Part shown: piece by piece, positions 1-7,687 of the stretch
Position numbering within the stretch: position 1 is the stretch's first letter
Layout of the letters: each line of letters starts with the position of its first letter
Assembly: GCA_910574195.1 (NCBI GenBank)
Contig: CAJTBF010000012.1
Location: forward strand, 1 to 64,000
Direction: 5' to 3'
DNA from: Lachnospiraceae bacterium
Lineage (GTDB): Bacteria > Bacillota > Clostridia > Lachnospirales > Lachnospiraceae
DNA length: 64,000 bases
The notes under the pieces: model-generated
Told to the model about the DNA's origin: nothing
What the model saw: the letters and a program-made list of their open reading frames with translations, nothing else
Databases searched by the model: none
Program-made: the position numbers and the translations under genes

Positions 1-48
1 CACTGCCTGTACTTTGTATTCGTGGTCATATTGTCTGTTTTCTGCCAT
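1..48 (-). CDS. IS3-type transposase OrfA, N-terminal fragment (runs off the window)
   Basis: The reverse strand from 48 down encodes MAENRQYDHEYKVQAV, the typical start of a small helix-turn-helix OrfA protein of IS3-group insertion sequences. An AAGGAG ribosome binding site lies just upstream of the ATG and a TATAAT-like box about 20 bases before that. Only 16 codons are inside the window. The family call is from recognition of the N-terminus and is moderately sure; the rest of the element must lie to the left of base 1. Confidence 0.55.
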   Translation of the reverse strand, partial: MAENRQYDHEYKVQAV

Positions 49-120
49 TTTGTTCACTCCTTATTCTCTTGATTATATCTCAAATCCTTGGGAATATGGT
101 GTCAACTTTTTTTATACCAC
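1..120 (-). mobile_element. right end of an insertion sequence (IS3-like)
   Basis: The transposase start, its promoter region and an AT-rich stretch fill bases 1 to about 120. At about 121 the sequence changes abruptly into the conserved core of an ABC ATPase (IFGFLGPSGAGKST). The element end is therefore placed near 119-121. The outermost bases read inward as TGTGGTATAAAAAAAGTTGA, beginning with the TG expected of IS3 ends. The other end and any target duplication are outside the window. Confidence 0.45.
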
Positions 121-885
121 ATCATCTTTGGATTTTTAGGACCGTCCGGGGCAGGAAAGAGTACATTGCAAAAAGTATTGATTGGAATGCTGACTACTTA
201 TCAGGGTTCCGCCATGGTAAACGGTATAGAGTGCAAAGGGCGTACAAAGCGTTTTTATGAGGATATAGGAGTGGACTTTGAATTTTCGACTATGTATGAG
301 AAATTGACCGGAAAAGAAAATCTGCAGTTTTTTTCTTCATTATATGAAAAAAAACCGCGTCCGATGGAAGAACTTTTAAGAATGGTAGGTTTGGAGCAGG
401 ATGCAGATAAACGCGTAGCCGATTATTCAAAGGGAATGAAATCCCGTTTAAATTTTGTAAAAGCATTGCTGCACGATCCACTTTTACTTTGCCTTGATGA
501 ACCGACCAGCGGCCTGGATCCTACGAACAGCCGTATGATGAAAGATATGATTTTAGCGGAAAAAAAGAGAGGGAAAACAATTCTTTTGACAACACATAAT
601 ATGCAGGATGCGGCCGAACTTTGCGACAGAGTTGCATTTATTGTCAATGGTAAAATATGTGCGCTTGACAGTCCGCACAATCTAATTATGTCAAAGGGAG
701 CGGCAACCGTAACTTATACCTGGGTTGAGAATGTGGAGCATAGTGCAAGCTGCCCCCTTGGTGATTTATCCAACGATGAACAGTTGAAAATACTGATTGA
801 GGAAAATCGTCTGCGATCCATTCATAGCAGCGAGCCCACTCTAAATGACATTTTTATGGAGGTGACAGGAAGGACGTTATTGTGA
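88..885 (+). CDS. ABC transporter ATP-binding subunit, 5' end replaced by IS end
   Basis: This is the ATPase of an ABC-2 type exporter with the two permease genes that follow. It shows Walker A (GPSGAGKST, about residues 19-27), the signature YSKGMKSRL, Walker B with LLCLDEPTSGLDP and an H-loop in TTHNM. The residues before IFGFLG do not look like an ABC protein, whereas family members carry about 30 more residues there, including the A-loop strand. The gene was probably cut by the insertion sequence ending near base 120. The ATG at 88 is inside IS DNA, so the product may be inactive or not made. The substrate is unknown. Confidence 0.7.
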   Translation: MGIWCQLFLYHIIFGFLGPSGAGKSTLQKVLIGMLTTYQGSAMVNGIECKGRTKRFYEDIGVDFEFSTMYEKLTGKENLQFFSSLYEKKPRPMEELLRMVGLEQDADKRVADYSKGMKSRLNFVKALLHDPLLLCLDEPTSGLDPTNSRMMKDMILAEKKRGKTILLTTHNMQDAAELCDRVAFIVNGKICALDSPHNLIMSKGAATVTYTWVENVEHSASCPLGDLSNDEQLKILIEENRLRSIHSSEPTLNDIFMEVTGRTLL

Positions 886-919
886 AAAATAAGTTTTTCT
901 TGCGATTCGTGCTGGTGCG
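882..919 (+). repeat. copy A of a GTGAAAA(N)AAGTTTTT repeat
   Basis: Begins GTGAAAAATAAGTTTTTC and ends GTGCTGGTGCG. A second copy follows at once at 940 and a third lies 17 kb away at 18216. The first copy overlaps the stop codon of the ABC ATPase gene. Confidence 0.5.
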
Positions 920-939
920 AAAAGGGAGGAATGATTACT

Positions 940-975
940 GTGAAAAACAAGTTTTTATTACTAGTTGTGCCGGCG
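940..975 (+). repeat. copy B of the GTGAAAA(N)AAGTTTTT repeat
   Basis: Begins GTGAAAAACAAGTTTTTATT and ends TTGTGCCGGCG. It is the closest match to copy C at 18216, sharing nearly all bases over 36 positions. It sits directly before the first permease gene. Confidence 0.6.
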
Positions 976-988
976 GTTTGGAGACAGG

Positions 989-1681
989 ATGGAGATTAGG
1001 ATGAGATTAAGAAGTTTGTTTTTATGGGATATATGTTTTCAGGCAAAATACGGTTTTTACTTTTTATATGCGGTTTTGACCGGTATTTATGTGAGTATTC
1101 TTTTTGCGCTTCCCGAGAACTGGCAGGAAAAGGTGGCTACAATTCTGATTTTTTCTGATCCGGCGGCAATGGGACTGTTCTTTATGGGAGCGATTGTCCT
1201 TTTTGAAAAAAACCAGCATACGCCATGTGCATTTGCGGTTTCTCCAGTCCGTCCAATGGAATATATCATTGCGAAAACAGGTTCCTTGTCTGTCATTTCA
1301 CTTGTTGTCGCCGCGATATTGGGGTTGGCTGCGAATGTGGCGCATTTGTATATCGTACTGTTTGGTACGGTCATATCCAGTGTGGTATTTACGCTTTTAG
1401 GTATGATAATTGCAACGAAAATAAGCAGTCTGAATCAATTTATTTTATGGACGGTCCCCATAGAGATCGCGTGCTTTGTTCCTGCAGTTTTGCATGTATT
1501 CAAAATCACTCCCGCATGGTTTCGGTATTATCCGGCCAACGTCTGTATGGATCTGGTTTCCGGCCGTATTCCGCCTGCAGCAGGAAGTTTTATTGCAATA
1601 GGGTGGATGGCAGTTCTGTTCGCTCTTTCAAAATATAGTGTCTTGAAGATGTGGCGCAGTACGGGAGGGGCAAAGCTATGA
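989..1681 (+). CDS. ABC-2 type exporter permease, first subunit
   Basis: A hydrophobic protein of about 230 residues with roughly six membrane segments, ending in a basic tail. It has no soluble domain and lies between the ABC ATPase and a second permease, so it should be one half of the membrane channel. The start at 989 has GGAG five bases upstream; an ATG at 1001 with its own GGAG is equally possible. Two-permease exporters of this layout are often annotated as fluoroquinolone or general drug exporters, but nothing here shows the substrate. Confidence 0.7.
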   Translation: MEIRMRLRSLFLWDICFQAKYGFYFLYAVLTGIYVSILFALPENWQEKVATILIFSDPAAMGLFFMGAIVLFEKNQHTPCAFAVSPVRPMEYIIAKTGSLSVISLVVAAILGLAANVAHLYIVLFGTVISSVVFTLLGMIIATKISSLNQFILWTVPIEIACFVPAVLHVFKITPAWFRYYPANVCMDLVSGRIPPAAGSFIAIGWMAVLFALSKYSVLKMWRSTGGAKL

Positions 1682-2388
1682 GAGCAATACGGTTTAGTTT
1701 TTTTCAGATGGTGAGAACCATGCGGCGGGACATGATGTTGTTTGTATCCTGTTTTGTACCGATTTTCGCAGGCCTTTTCTTTCGGTTTGCAATTCCTTTC
1801 TTAGAGGATGTTTTCCTGATACGTTTTCATATGGCAGCGGTCATTTCTCCGTACTACAGGCTGATTGACGTATTTTTGGCCATGTTGTCGCCCGCGATGT
1901 TTTGCTTTGTTTCGGCCATGATTTCTTTAGAAGAAGCGGATGAAAAGACGGCTGCTTATCTATTCATTACCCCCTTGGGGAAAACAGGTTATTTGTCTGC
2001 ACGGTTAGGCGTTCCCGCGGTGACTGCATTTCTGATTACTGTTTTCTTGCTGACTGTTTTTCGGCTGACGGATCTTTCTTTGATTGCCATTTTGTTATTT
2101 GCAGCAGGCGGAACCATGCAGGGGATGATAGCGGCCCTGCTCATTGTGACGATTTCCTCGAACAAGTTAGAGGGGATGGCGGTCGCAAAATTGTCTATGC
2201 TGCCTGTTGTTGGCGCGGTTATCCCGTTTTTTATCAGAGAGAACATTCAATATGTACTGTCCTGGCTCCCCTCTTTTTGGATCGGAAAAGCTGCTCATGA
2301 GAACAGAGTGGTTTATATGCTTCCTGCATTCGCTTTATCGGCTGTATGGATTGGTTTTTTGTTCAAACGGTACCTGCGGAAAATGTAG
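1678..2388 (+). CDS. ABC-2 type exporter permease, second subunit
   Basis: About 236 residues with six predicted membrane helices (MRAIRFSFFQMVRTMRRD at the N-terminus). The ATG at 1678 overlaps the stop of the previous gene by four bases (ATGA) and has GGAGGGG upstream, a sign of translational coupling. It resembles permeases annotated as fluoroquinolone export subunits in other Firmicutes, but that name rests on family likeness only. If the upstream ATPase is broken by the insertion sequence, this subunit may have no working energy source. Confidence 0.7.
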   Translation: MRAIRFSFFQMVRTMRRDMMLFVSCFVPIFAGLFFRFAIPFLEDVFLIRFHMAAVISPYYRLIDVFLAMLSPAMFCFVSAMISLEEADEKTAAYLFITPLGKTGYLSARLGVPAVTAFLITVFLLTVFRLTDLSLIAILLFAAGGTMQGMIAALLIVTISSNKLEGMAVAKLSMLPVVGAVIPFFIRENIQYVLSWLPSFWIGKAAHENRVVYMLPAFALSAVWIGFLFKRYLRKM

Positions 2389-2440
2389 GCGAAACCGTGA
2401 TTGTTTTTTTCATGTGCTTTTATTGCGTTCATATTCTGTT

Positions 2441-2962
2441 TTATCTTTCCAGACATTGTAAAATCGGTTTGATATACTTTTTATCCGAAATATCATAGGA
2501 AGATGAGATCATTTTTATCATGACCTGCTCCGCCTCTGTTTTCTCCTTTTTCCCTTTCAGCATGTTTAGAAACATCTTCATCATAAGTTTGGAGGAGACA
2601 GACATTTTTTCGTAATCAAATCCGCCCGGACAATAAAATACATTTACTTTTTTTCGCTCGGTTTCGCTGAAATTTTGTTTCAGAGCCGGTTCAATGTCCG
2701 GATTGTCCAGAGGACTTCCGCCCACACAGAATACAATCAGCTTCTTGTCAGTCCATTGATCCATATGACTCTTAAACCAGCGAATTTTGCTGATGCCGCC
2801 CGCGCACGCCCAGCCACCAAAAATAATTGCTTTGTAGGAAGTCAGATCTTTCTTTTTTGCCGTAGAAAATGCAAGACAATCGGCGCCTGCCGCTTCTGCG
2901 ATCCACTCGGCATAACGTTTTGTAAATCCTGTCTGTGAGTTGTAAATTACAATGGTTTTCAT
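2441..2962 (-). CDS. flavodoxin-domain protein
   Basis: 173 residues beginning MKTIVIYNSQTGFTKRYAEW, the FMN phosphate-binding loop of flavodoxins (S-Q-T-G-F-T). It continues with the alternating strand-helix pattern of a flavodoxin domain, with FGGWACAGGI and FCVGGSP at FMN-contact loops. It is likely an electron-transfer or menaquinone-dependent protoporphyrinogen-oxidase-like protein of the cytoplasm. The gene lies about 20 bases after marR on the same strand, so the two are probably co-transcribed and jointly repressed. Confidence 0.75.
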   Translation of the reverse strand: MKTIVIYNSQTGFTKRYAEWIAEAAGADCLAFSTAKKKDLTSYKAIIFGGWACAGGISKIRWFKSHMDQWTDKKLIVFCVGGSPLDNPDIEPALKQNFSETERKKVNVFYCPGGFDYEKMSVSSKLMMKMFLNMLKGKKEKTEAEQVMIKMISSSYDISDKKYIKPILQCLER

Positions 2963-2981
2963 TCAGTTAATCCCCCCGTTT

Positions 2982-3482
2982 CTAAATGTTTGTTGTATTT
3001 TCAACGGCCGTTTTCGTTTCCAGATTTTCGATTCCGGTATACAGTTTTGATAAAAGAACAAAAAGTGTTTCAATCTCTTCGTCTGTATAAACTTCGAAAA
3101 GATAGCTCAGTTCTTCCTGGTATTTTGAGAAATCATTCTGAAAATAGTGATCTGCTTTTTCTGTGAGGCAAATACATAGAGCTCTGGTATCCTGCGGACT
3201 TTGTTGAATCGTAATAAATCCTTTTTTCATCAGGACAGCAGCCAGTTTTTTTATATTTTGCCTGGAACAGCCCAACAGATTCCCTAACTGAGTAAATGTC
3301 AACGGCTCTTTTGATTGTCTGACAATAGATAACAGCATAAATTGCTTTAACGATAGTTCCGGAATGTGGTTATCGAAAAGCGTCTGCAGTTTATTTTCTG
3401 CAATAAACAGGGTACTGAAAATCGCTTTTCTCTGCTTTTCCGTGGTGTCGGAAAATCTTGTAATCAAATCTTCTAACTTCAT
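2982..3482 (-). CDS. MarR-family transcriptional regulator
   Basis: 166 residues with a central winged helix-turn-helix: PLTFTQLGNLLGCSRQNI is the recognition region and the following LMKKGFITIQQSPQDTRA forms the wing. The C-terminal helices are those of a dimerisation region. It is the first gene of an operon with the flavodoxin gene. Its own promoter contains two inverted AAGTAACTTGTT half-sites, so it most likely represses itself. The ligand is not evident. Confidence 0.8.
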   Translation of the reverse strand: MKLEDLITRFSDTTEKQRKAIFSTLFIAENKLQTLFDNHIPELSLKQFMLLSIVRQSKEPLTFTQLGNLLGCSRQNIKKLAAVLMKKGFITIQQSPQDTRALCICLTEKADHYFQNDFSKYQEELSYLFEVYTDEEIETLFVLLSKLYTGIENLETKTAVENTTNI

Positions 3483-3560
3483 GTAAATTTCTTATTCCTT
3501 TTCTCTTATTCAGGCACAGACAGCAATGAAAAACATGATTTTTTATATGATTCTGCTTAT

Positions 3561-3610
3561 AAGTAACTTGTTACGAATTTGATTATAGCAACAAGTTACT
3601 AATTTGTCAA
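3561..3610 (-). promoter_or_regulatory. marR promoter with paired operator sites
   Basis: On the reverse strand there is a TTGACA box (3610-3605), a 17-base spacer and TATAAT (3587-3582). AAGTAACTTGTTAC (3561-3574) and CAACAAGTTACT (3589-3600) form an inverted repeat that covers the spacer and the start region. A MarR dimer bound there would block RNA polymerase. Confidence 0.7.
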
Positions 3611-3657
3611 TGCTTTGAGAACTTGAGTTTCCGCAGTTCTATCCATAAAAGTCCAAC

Positions 3658-3686
3658 TTGCCAATTTTTATTAAGGATGTTAGTAT
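3658..3686 (+). promoter_or_regulatory. promoter of the DUF1349 gene
   Basis: TTGCCA (3658-3663), a 17-base spacer and TAGTAT (3681-3686) lie 36 bases before the gene start. Confidence 0.5.
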
Positions 3687-3722
3687 AAGAAAATGAAAAA
3701 ATAAGTCAGGAGGCGGAAGAGT

Positions 3723-4328
3723 ATGGATCTGACAAAATTTGTATGGACAAGAGAACCGAAGAGTTATGTCGTCGGTCAGGATACGGTTGAGATTACAACC
3801 AATCCTTATACGGATCTATGGCAGAGGACCTATTATCACTTTCGAAATGACAATGCGCCGGTTTTTCAGATGGAGACAGAGGAGACGTATTTCAGTTTTA
3901 CCGTAAAAACAGAATTCCGGGAAAGTCATCACAGGTTTGATCAGTGCGGTATTGTCATGTATCTGGACAGTGAAAACTGGCTGAAAGGTTCCATTGAGTA
4001 TGAGAATGAAAAATACCAGCATCTGGGAAGCGTAGTGACCAATAACGGCTATTCGGATTGGGCAACAACGGAAATAGATGCTTCCGTGAAATCAATGTGG
4101 TATCGTCTGAGCCGGCGGGAAGAGGATTATTGTATTGAATGTTCCAGGGACGGGATTATCTTTCAGCAGATGAGGATTTGTCATATGCAGCATGGCGGCG
4201 GAAAAATCCGGTTTGGCATTTATGCATGTTCTCCGGAGGATTCTTCGTTTCGGGCGGTATTTTCGAATATGCAGCTGGGGACCTGCCAGTGGAAAGCGCA
4301 CGACGGGCAGCAGCCGGATTTGGTGTAA
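3723..4328 (+). CDS. DUF1349 domain protein
   Basis: 201 residues with the DUF1349 signature: WQRTYYHFRNDNAP early on, a central FDQCGIVMYLDSENWLKGSI and a C-terminal strand-rich half ending in an IRFGIYACSPE motif. The family has a concanavalin-like beta-sandwich fold and is related to yeast regulation-of-enolase protein 1; its biochemical role is not established. AGGAGG lies eight bases before the ATG. No signal peptide is seen, so the protein should be cytoplasmic. It appears to be a single-gene unit before tag. Confidence 0.75.
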   Translation: MDLTKFVWTREPKSYVVGQDTVEITTNPYTDLWQRTYYHFRNDNAPVFQMETEETYFSFTVKTEFRESHHRFDQCGIVMYLDSENWLKGSIEYENEKYQHLGSVVTNNGYSDWATTEIDASVKSMWYRLSRREEDYCIECSRDGIIFQQMRICHMQHGGGKIRFGIYACSPEDSSFRAVFSNMQLGTCQWKAHDGQQPDLV

Positions 4329-4366
4329 GCTGGTAGTGTGAGAAACAGGTTACAAAAGATTTTGCA

Positions 4367-4384
4367 TAACAGGAAAGTTGAAGG
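4367..4384 (+). repeat. TAACAGGAAAGTTGAAGG repeat, copy 1
   Basis: The same 18 bases recur at 49516-49533. Both copies are intergenic and lie shortly before a gene start. Confidence 0.5.
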
Positions 4385-4412
4385 ATCGTGAATACTACGG
4401 AGGAAAAGAAGA

Positions 4413-5015
4413 ATGGAACGCTGCGCCTGGTGCCTGTGTAATGAAAAGATGATCAAGTATCATGATGAAGAATGGGGAGTCCCCCTTTATGACGATCAGA
4501 AACAGTTTGAGTTTTTGATGATGGAAGTAATGCAGTGCGGGCTGAACTGGAATATGATGATTCAGAAAAGAGAAATATTCCGGGAGTGTTTTGATGAATT
4601 TGCCTACTGGAAAGTGGCGGAATATACCGAAGAGGATGTGCGGCGGATTCTGGAAACAGAAGGGATGATCAAATCTCAGAGGAAGATTCGCGCGGTCATT
4701 CATAATGCACAGTGCTTCCTGAAAGTACAGAAAGAATTCGGCACGTTCAGTGCATATTTGTGGGGATTTTCCAAAAGGAAGATGATTCGGTATATGGGGC
4801 ATCAGAAGGGGGATGTTCCGGCAAAAAACGGTCTTTCAGATCGGATCAGTCAGGACCTGAAAAAAAGAGGATTCAAATATCTGGGTTCTGTGACCGTTTA
4901 TTCTCATCTGCAGGCATGCGGAATCATCAACGACCATGCGGAAGGGTGCTTTCGGTATCAGGAAGTGATGGAAGGAAGCCCGGTGATCCGGAAACGAAGG
5001 GATAAAGAAGATTAA
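4413..5015 (+). CDS. tag: DNA-3-methyladenine glycosylase I
   Basis: 200 residues with the Tag signature. It starts RCAWCLCNEKMIKYHDEEWG, which gives the conserved N-terminal zinc cysteine, the DEEWG turn and, further on, MMEVMQCGLNWNMMIQKRE. The C-terminus has INDHAEGCFRY, supplying the His and Cys that complete the zinc site in the family. The enzyme cuts the glycosidic bond of 3-methyladenine in alkylated DNA and starts base-excision repair. GGAGG precedes the ATG by about nine bases. The length is close to the usual 180-190, with a short basic tail. Confidence 0.88.
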   Translation: MERCAWCLCNEKMIKYHDEEWGVPLYDDQKQFEFLMMEVMQCGLNWNMMIQKREIFRECFDEFAYWKVAEYTEEDVRRILETEGMIKSQRKIRAVIHNAQCFLKVQKEFGTFSAYLWGFSKRKMIRYMGHQKGDVPAKNGLSDRISQDLKKRGFKYLGSVTVYSHLQACGIINDHAEGCFRYQEVMEGSPVIRKRRDKED

Positions 5016-5247
5016 AATAAGAACAAACGAAGGCCAAAATAAGAACAAGCGGCGGGTTTCCTGAATTTATGCGGAAAGTAAGGGGAAAAACACACTGCAG
5101 GGAACGGACAGAGAGCAGGGGATGAAAAGTTGCCTGAAGGTGAGGACCGGATGCCTGGAACCGCTGTTTTATTGACCGGGTGCCTTGCAGCAAGGTGCAG
5201 GGCATCGTGAATAGTAATGATGAAAAGTTATAAACGGAGAGACAGTC

Positions 5248-5532
5248 ATGAATGATCGGGAAAAAATGAATGCGCTTCCGCCGGAAGTGAAGCTTCAGAT
5301 TGTAGAAGCAAGGACGCTGGCGGAGGAAGTGAAAAAGGAGATGAAGATGCCGGGACGAAGGCTGGATCTGACCAGCCGGATGCAGCTTAAGGACGACTGC
5401 CGGGCGATTGATACGATTATCAGAAAGTTTGCAAAGGGAAAAGGGATTGAAAAACTGAGGCAGGAACTGGGCCTTGCAGTTACCCGCCTTGAGACAACTT
5501 CATACTATATTTTAAAACAGCCTAAGGAGTAA
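5248..5532 (+). CDS. small conserved helical protein of unknown function
   Basis: 94 residues, charged and predicted almost wholly helical (LQIVEARTLAEEVKKEMKM, LRQELGLAVTRLETTSYYIL). It has no membrane segment, signal peptide or known motif. A GGAG site lies just before the ATG. I do not recognise the family. It stands alone between tag and the deacylase gene, and copies of a palindromic repeat follow it. Confidence 0.55.
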   Translation: MNDREKMNALPPEVKLQIVEARTLAEEVKKEMKMPGRRLDLTSRMQLKDDCRAIDTIIRKFAKGKGIEKLRQELGLAVTRLETTSYYILKQPKE

Positions 5533-5665
5533 CTGATAAAGTGTAAGCTGTCCGCTTACGCAGGGAACTTCAGATATGGGATATCCGGATGGGTATACTT
5601 TATCGAATGCGAAGCGTCCGCTGTGTGGAGCACATCAGATACGGGATGCCCAGAAGGGTATGACA
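5533..5665 (+). repeat. two tandem units of a palindromic repeat family
   Basis: Unit 1 (about 5536-5600) holds CAGATATGGGATATCC and GGGTATACTTTATC. Unit 2 (about 5600-5665) holds AGATACGGGATGCCC and GAAGGGTATGAC. Both share the core ATACGGGATGCCC(N)3-4GGGTATAC. Related copies are at 6187-6300 (minus), 21345-21375 (minus), 21745-21835 and 61516-61575. Confidence 0.55.
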
Positions 5666-5702
5666 ATGTGGAATGGAATCAAGTAAAAGGAGTGAATGGA
5701 AC

Positions 5703-6179
5703 ATGTCAATTGAAAAAGTGAAAGCCTATTTCCGGGAATACGGAATGGAAGAGAAAATTCAGGAATTTGAGGTATCCAGCGCCACGGTAGAACTTGCCGC
5801 CGAGGCCTTACACTGCGAACTGCAGCGAATCGCAAAGACGCTTTCTTTCCTGTTAGACGGACATGCGGTACTGGTAGTGGCGGCCGGAGATGCAAAGATT
5901 GATAACCGGGGATATAAAGATCAGTTTGGCGCGAAGGCAAAAATGCTTTCTCCGGAAGAGGTAGAAATGCTGGTGGGCCATGCGGTAGGCGGAGTATGTC
6001 CGTTTGCGGTAAAAGAGGGTGTGGAGGTGTATCTGGATGTGTCACTAAAACGTTTTGAAACGGTTTTCCCGGCCTGCGGCAGTTCTAACAGCGCCATAGA
6101 ACTTACCATTCCGGAACTGGAGAAGTATTCCGGGTATAAAGAATGGGTGGATGTCTGTAAGGGGTATCAGGAATCGTAA
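5703..6179 (+). CDS. YbaK/EbsC-family aminoacyl-tRNA deacylase
   Basis: 158 residues from the ATG at 5703, which has AGGAG ten bases upstream; an in-frame ATG at 5673 lacks a good site. The YbaK fold is shown by LHCELQRIAKTLSFLLDG, then VAAGDAKIDN, then GHAVGGVCPFAV, the region that lines the substrate pocket, and VFPACGSSNSAIELT near the end. Members remove wrong amino acids from tRNA (for example Cys or Ala from tRNA-Pro) in the cytoplasm. The exact specificity cannot be read from sequence. Confidence 0.82.
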   Translation: MSIEKVKAYFREYGMEEKIQEFEVSSATVELAAEALHCELQRIAKTLSFLLDGHAVLVVAAGDAKIDNRGYKDQFGAKAKMLSPEEVEMLVGHAVGGVCPFAVKEGVEVYLDVSLKRFETVFPACGSSNSAIELTIPELEKYSGYKEWVDVCKGYQES

Positions 6180-6186
6180 ATGAGAG

Positions 6187-6300
6187 GGCGTCAAATGGGC
6201 AGGTGGATGCTATTTATCCGATAAGGTATACCCACAGCGCATCCCGTATGTGATGTGTTGCGCACCAGTGGTCACTTCGTGTCAGGCAATGTATAGGAAA
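6187..6300 (-). repeat. palindromic repeat family, reverse copy
   Basis: Read on the minus strand it contains CACATACGGGATGCG and GGGTATACCTTATCGG, matching the units at 5533-5665. It fills most of the gap after the deacylase gene. Confidence 0.5.
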
Positions 6301-6378
6301 AACCGATGGTCAGACTGATTTCCGGTCCGAACTATCGGTTTTTTGCGTATTCCTTTTTCGCGATGAAAGAAATTTTCT

Positions 6379-7308
6379 CTAATAAACAATCTTCAACACA
6401 ATATTCTGCGGATAATCTCCGAATTTCTCTCCGAAAAGATTAAGTCCTCCCATATAACGCGCGTTCGGATCCACACCGATTCGCAGGGAAAGGTATGGCC
6501 GTTCCTGTAATTTCAAAGAATCAAGGGAATATTCATTTACAGAGACTTCGTCCAGATAAGTCCCGCTCTTTGTAATCTTCAGTTCATGCAGCATCCCGAA
6601 CTGGGTATTGTTTTGATCCCACCATTCGGGATTCAAAAGCCCTCTTCGTCCGCCGTAATCTCCCAGGCTGTGGATCATTGCCAGAGGGAGTCCGTTTACA
6701 TGGATCTCGATATCGGATTTCCAGTCATTGCGGTAACCGGGGGCTTCCGAACAAATCTCAAAAGAAAAAGAAATGCTTTTCATGTGCCGCAGTTTCCGGA
6801 TTCGTTCCGTGGAAAAGCGGTATTCCAGATAGCCGCTGGTAAACCAGATCAATTGCGCGTTCGCCCGTTCCGGCAGATAGAATCCGGCGGTACGGTCTTC
6901 CGACTCCAGAGGGCCGCTGTCCGAAACGATTCCGCAGGGAGCGCTGATCTGGAAATCGAAATAATTGCCGATGGGGATTGTTTCCAGCAGTACATTTTCT
7001 CCCGGGGTAGCGATACGGTCCGCCAGAATTTCAAAAGAAATATCGGAAACCCGCAGGGCGCAGACCTTTTGGGACCCCCGGAGTCCGGGTTTGGAAGTCG
7101 TAATGACGAGTCCCGCCTCCTCCAATGTATTTACGTGTACGCCGGTGGAAGAAATGGGAATCTGTAACAGTCTGGCGAGTTCACTCACGTTGAGAGGCAT
7201 ATCCCGGACCAGACGCAGGATCTGTAGGCGGATGGTGGAAGAGAGCGCCCGGGCAACTCTGGCGGAGGTGGTGATATCTGATAAATCAAAAGTGATCCGT
7301 TCTTTCAT
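6379..7308 (-). CDS. ArsR-type helix-turn-helix regulator of the adjacent sugar locus
   Basis: 309 residues. Residues 15-90 form an ArsR-like winged helix: ARALSSTIRLQILRLVRD, LNVSELARLLQIPISSTGVH, then the wing. The other 220 residues are a beta-rich domain of unknown ligand, far longer than in metal-sensing ArsR proteins, and no metal-binding cysteine pair is seen. Such fused regulators are common next to sugar importers in Clostridia. It is divergent from the solute-binding protein gene, so it most likely controls that operon. The reverse strand has TTGACG-17-TATGAT before it. Confidence 0.75.
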   Translation of the reverse strand: MKERITFDLSDITTSARVARALSSTIRLQILRLVRDMPLNVSELARLLQIPISSTGVHVNTLEEAGLVITTSKPGLRGSQKVCALRVSDISFEILADRIATPGENVLLETIPIGNYFDFQISAPCGIVSDSGPLESEDRTAGFYLPERANAQLIWFTSGYLEYRFSTERIRKLRHMKSISFSFEICSEAPGYRNDWKSDIEIHVNGLPLAMIHSLGDYGGRRGLLNPEWWDQNNTQFGMLHELKITKSGTYLDEVSVNEYSLDSLKLQERPYLSLRIGVDPNARYMGGLNLFGEKFGDYPQNIVLKIVY

Positions 7309-7353
7309 AGTCCTGCTCCTTCTTGGAAATAATCTATTGTGAAATCTATTCTT

Positions 7354-7382
7354 ATCATAAGTATTTTACCGGGATTCGTCAA
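7354..7382 (-). promoter_or_regulatory. promoter of the ArsR-type regulator gene
   Basis: On the reverse strand there is TTGACG (7382-7377), 17 bases, then TATGAT (7359-7354). It lies about 45 bases before the ATG. Confidence 0.6.
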
Positions 7383-7404
7383 GAGAGGCGGGAATATATA
7401 ATTA

Positions 7405-7675
7405 CAAAAAAATTAGAATAAATATTCCACAAACAAATGACATGAAAAAGAAAACATACAAAAAATATGGAATAAACAGGAAGAGAAAATAGTGATAGTA
7501 GACAAAAAAGGAAGAAGAAAATTGTGCAAAACATAAAAAAGAAGGAGTTTATTTCGAATATATTGACAAAAACTAGCAAGGATGATAAAAATAAAAGAAA
7601 GAAACAGGCACAAAAAGATACAAAAAAACTAGAATAAAAGCCTGTGATTGTTACAGAAAACCAGAATAAAACAGG
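7405..7675 (+). promoter_or_regulatory. adenine-rich regulatory gap with repeated RGAATAAA boxes and the importer promoter
   Basis: This A-rich stretch holds no gene. TAGAATAAAT (7414), ATGGAATAAA (7467), CTAGAATAAA (7629) and CCAGAATAAA (7661) are direct repeats in one orientation; a fifth, ATGGAATAAA, occurs at 14054 in the dehydratase promoter. TTGACA at 7563-7568 followed by 17 bases and TAAAAA is a candidate promoter for the importer operon. The repeats may be sites for the ArsR-type regulator; this is inference. Confidence 0.4.
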
Positions 7676-7687
7676 AGGAGCAGGATT

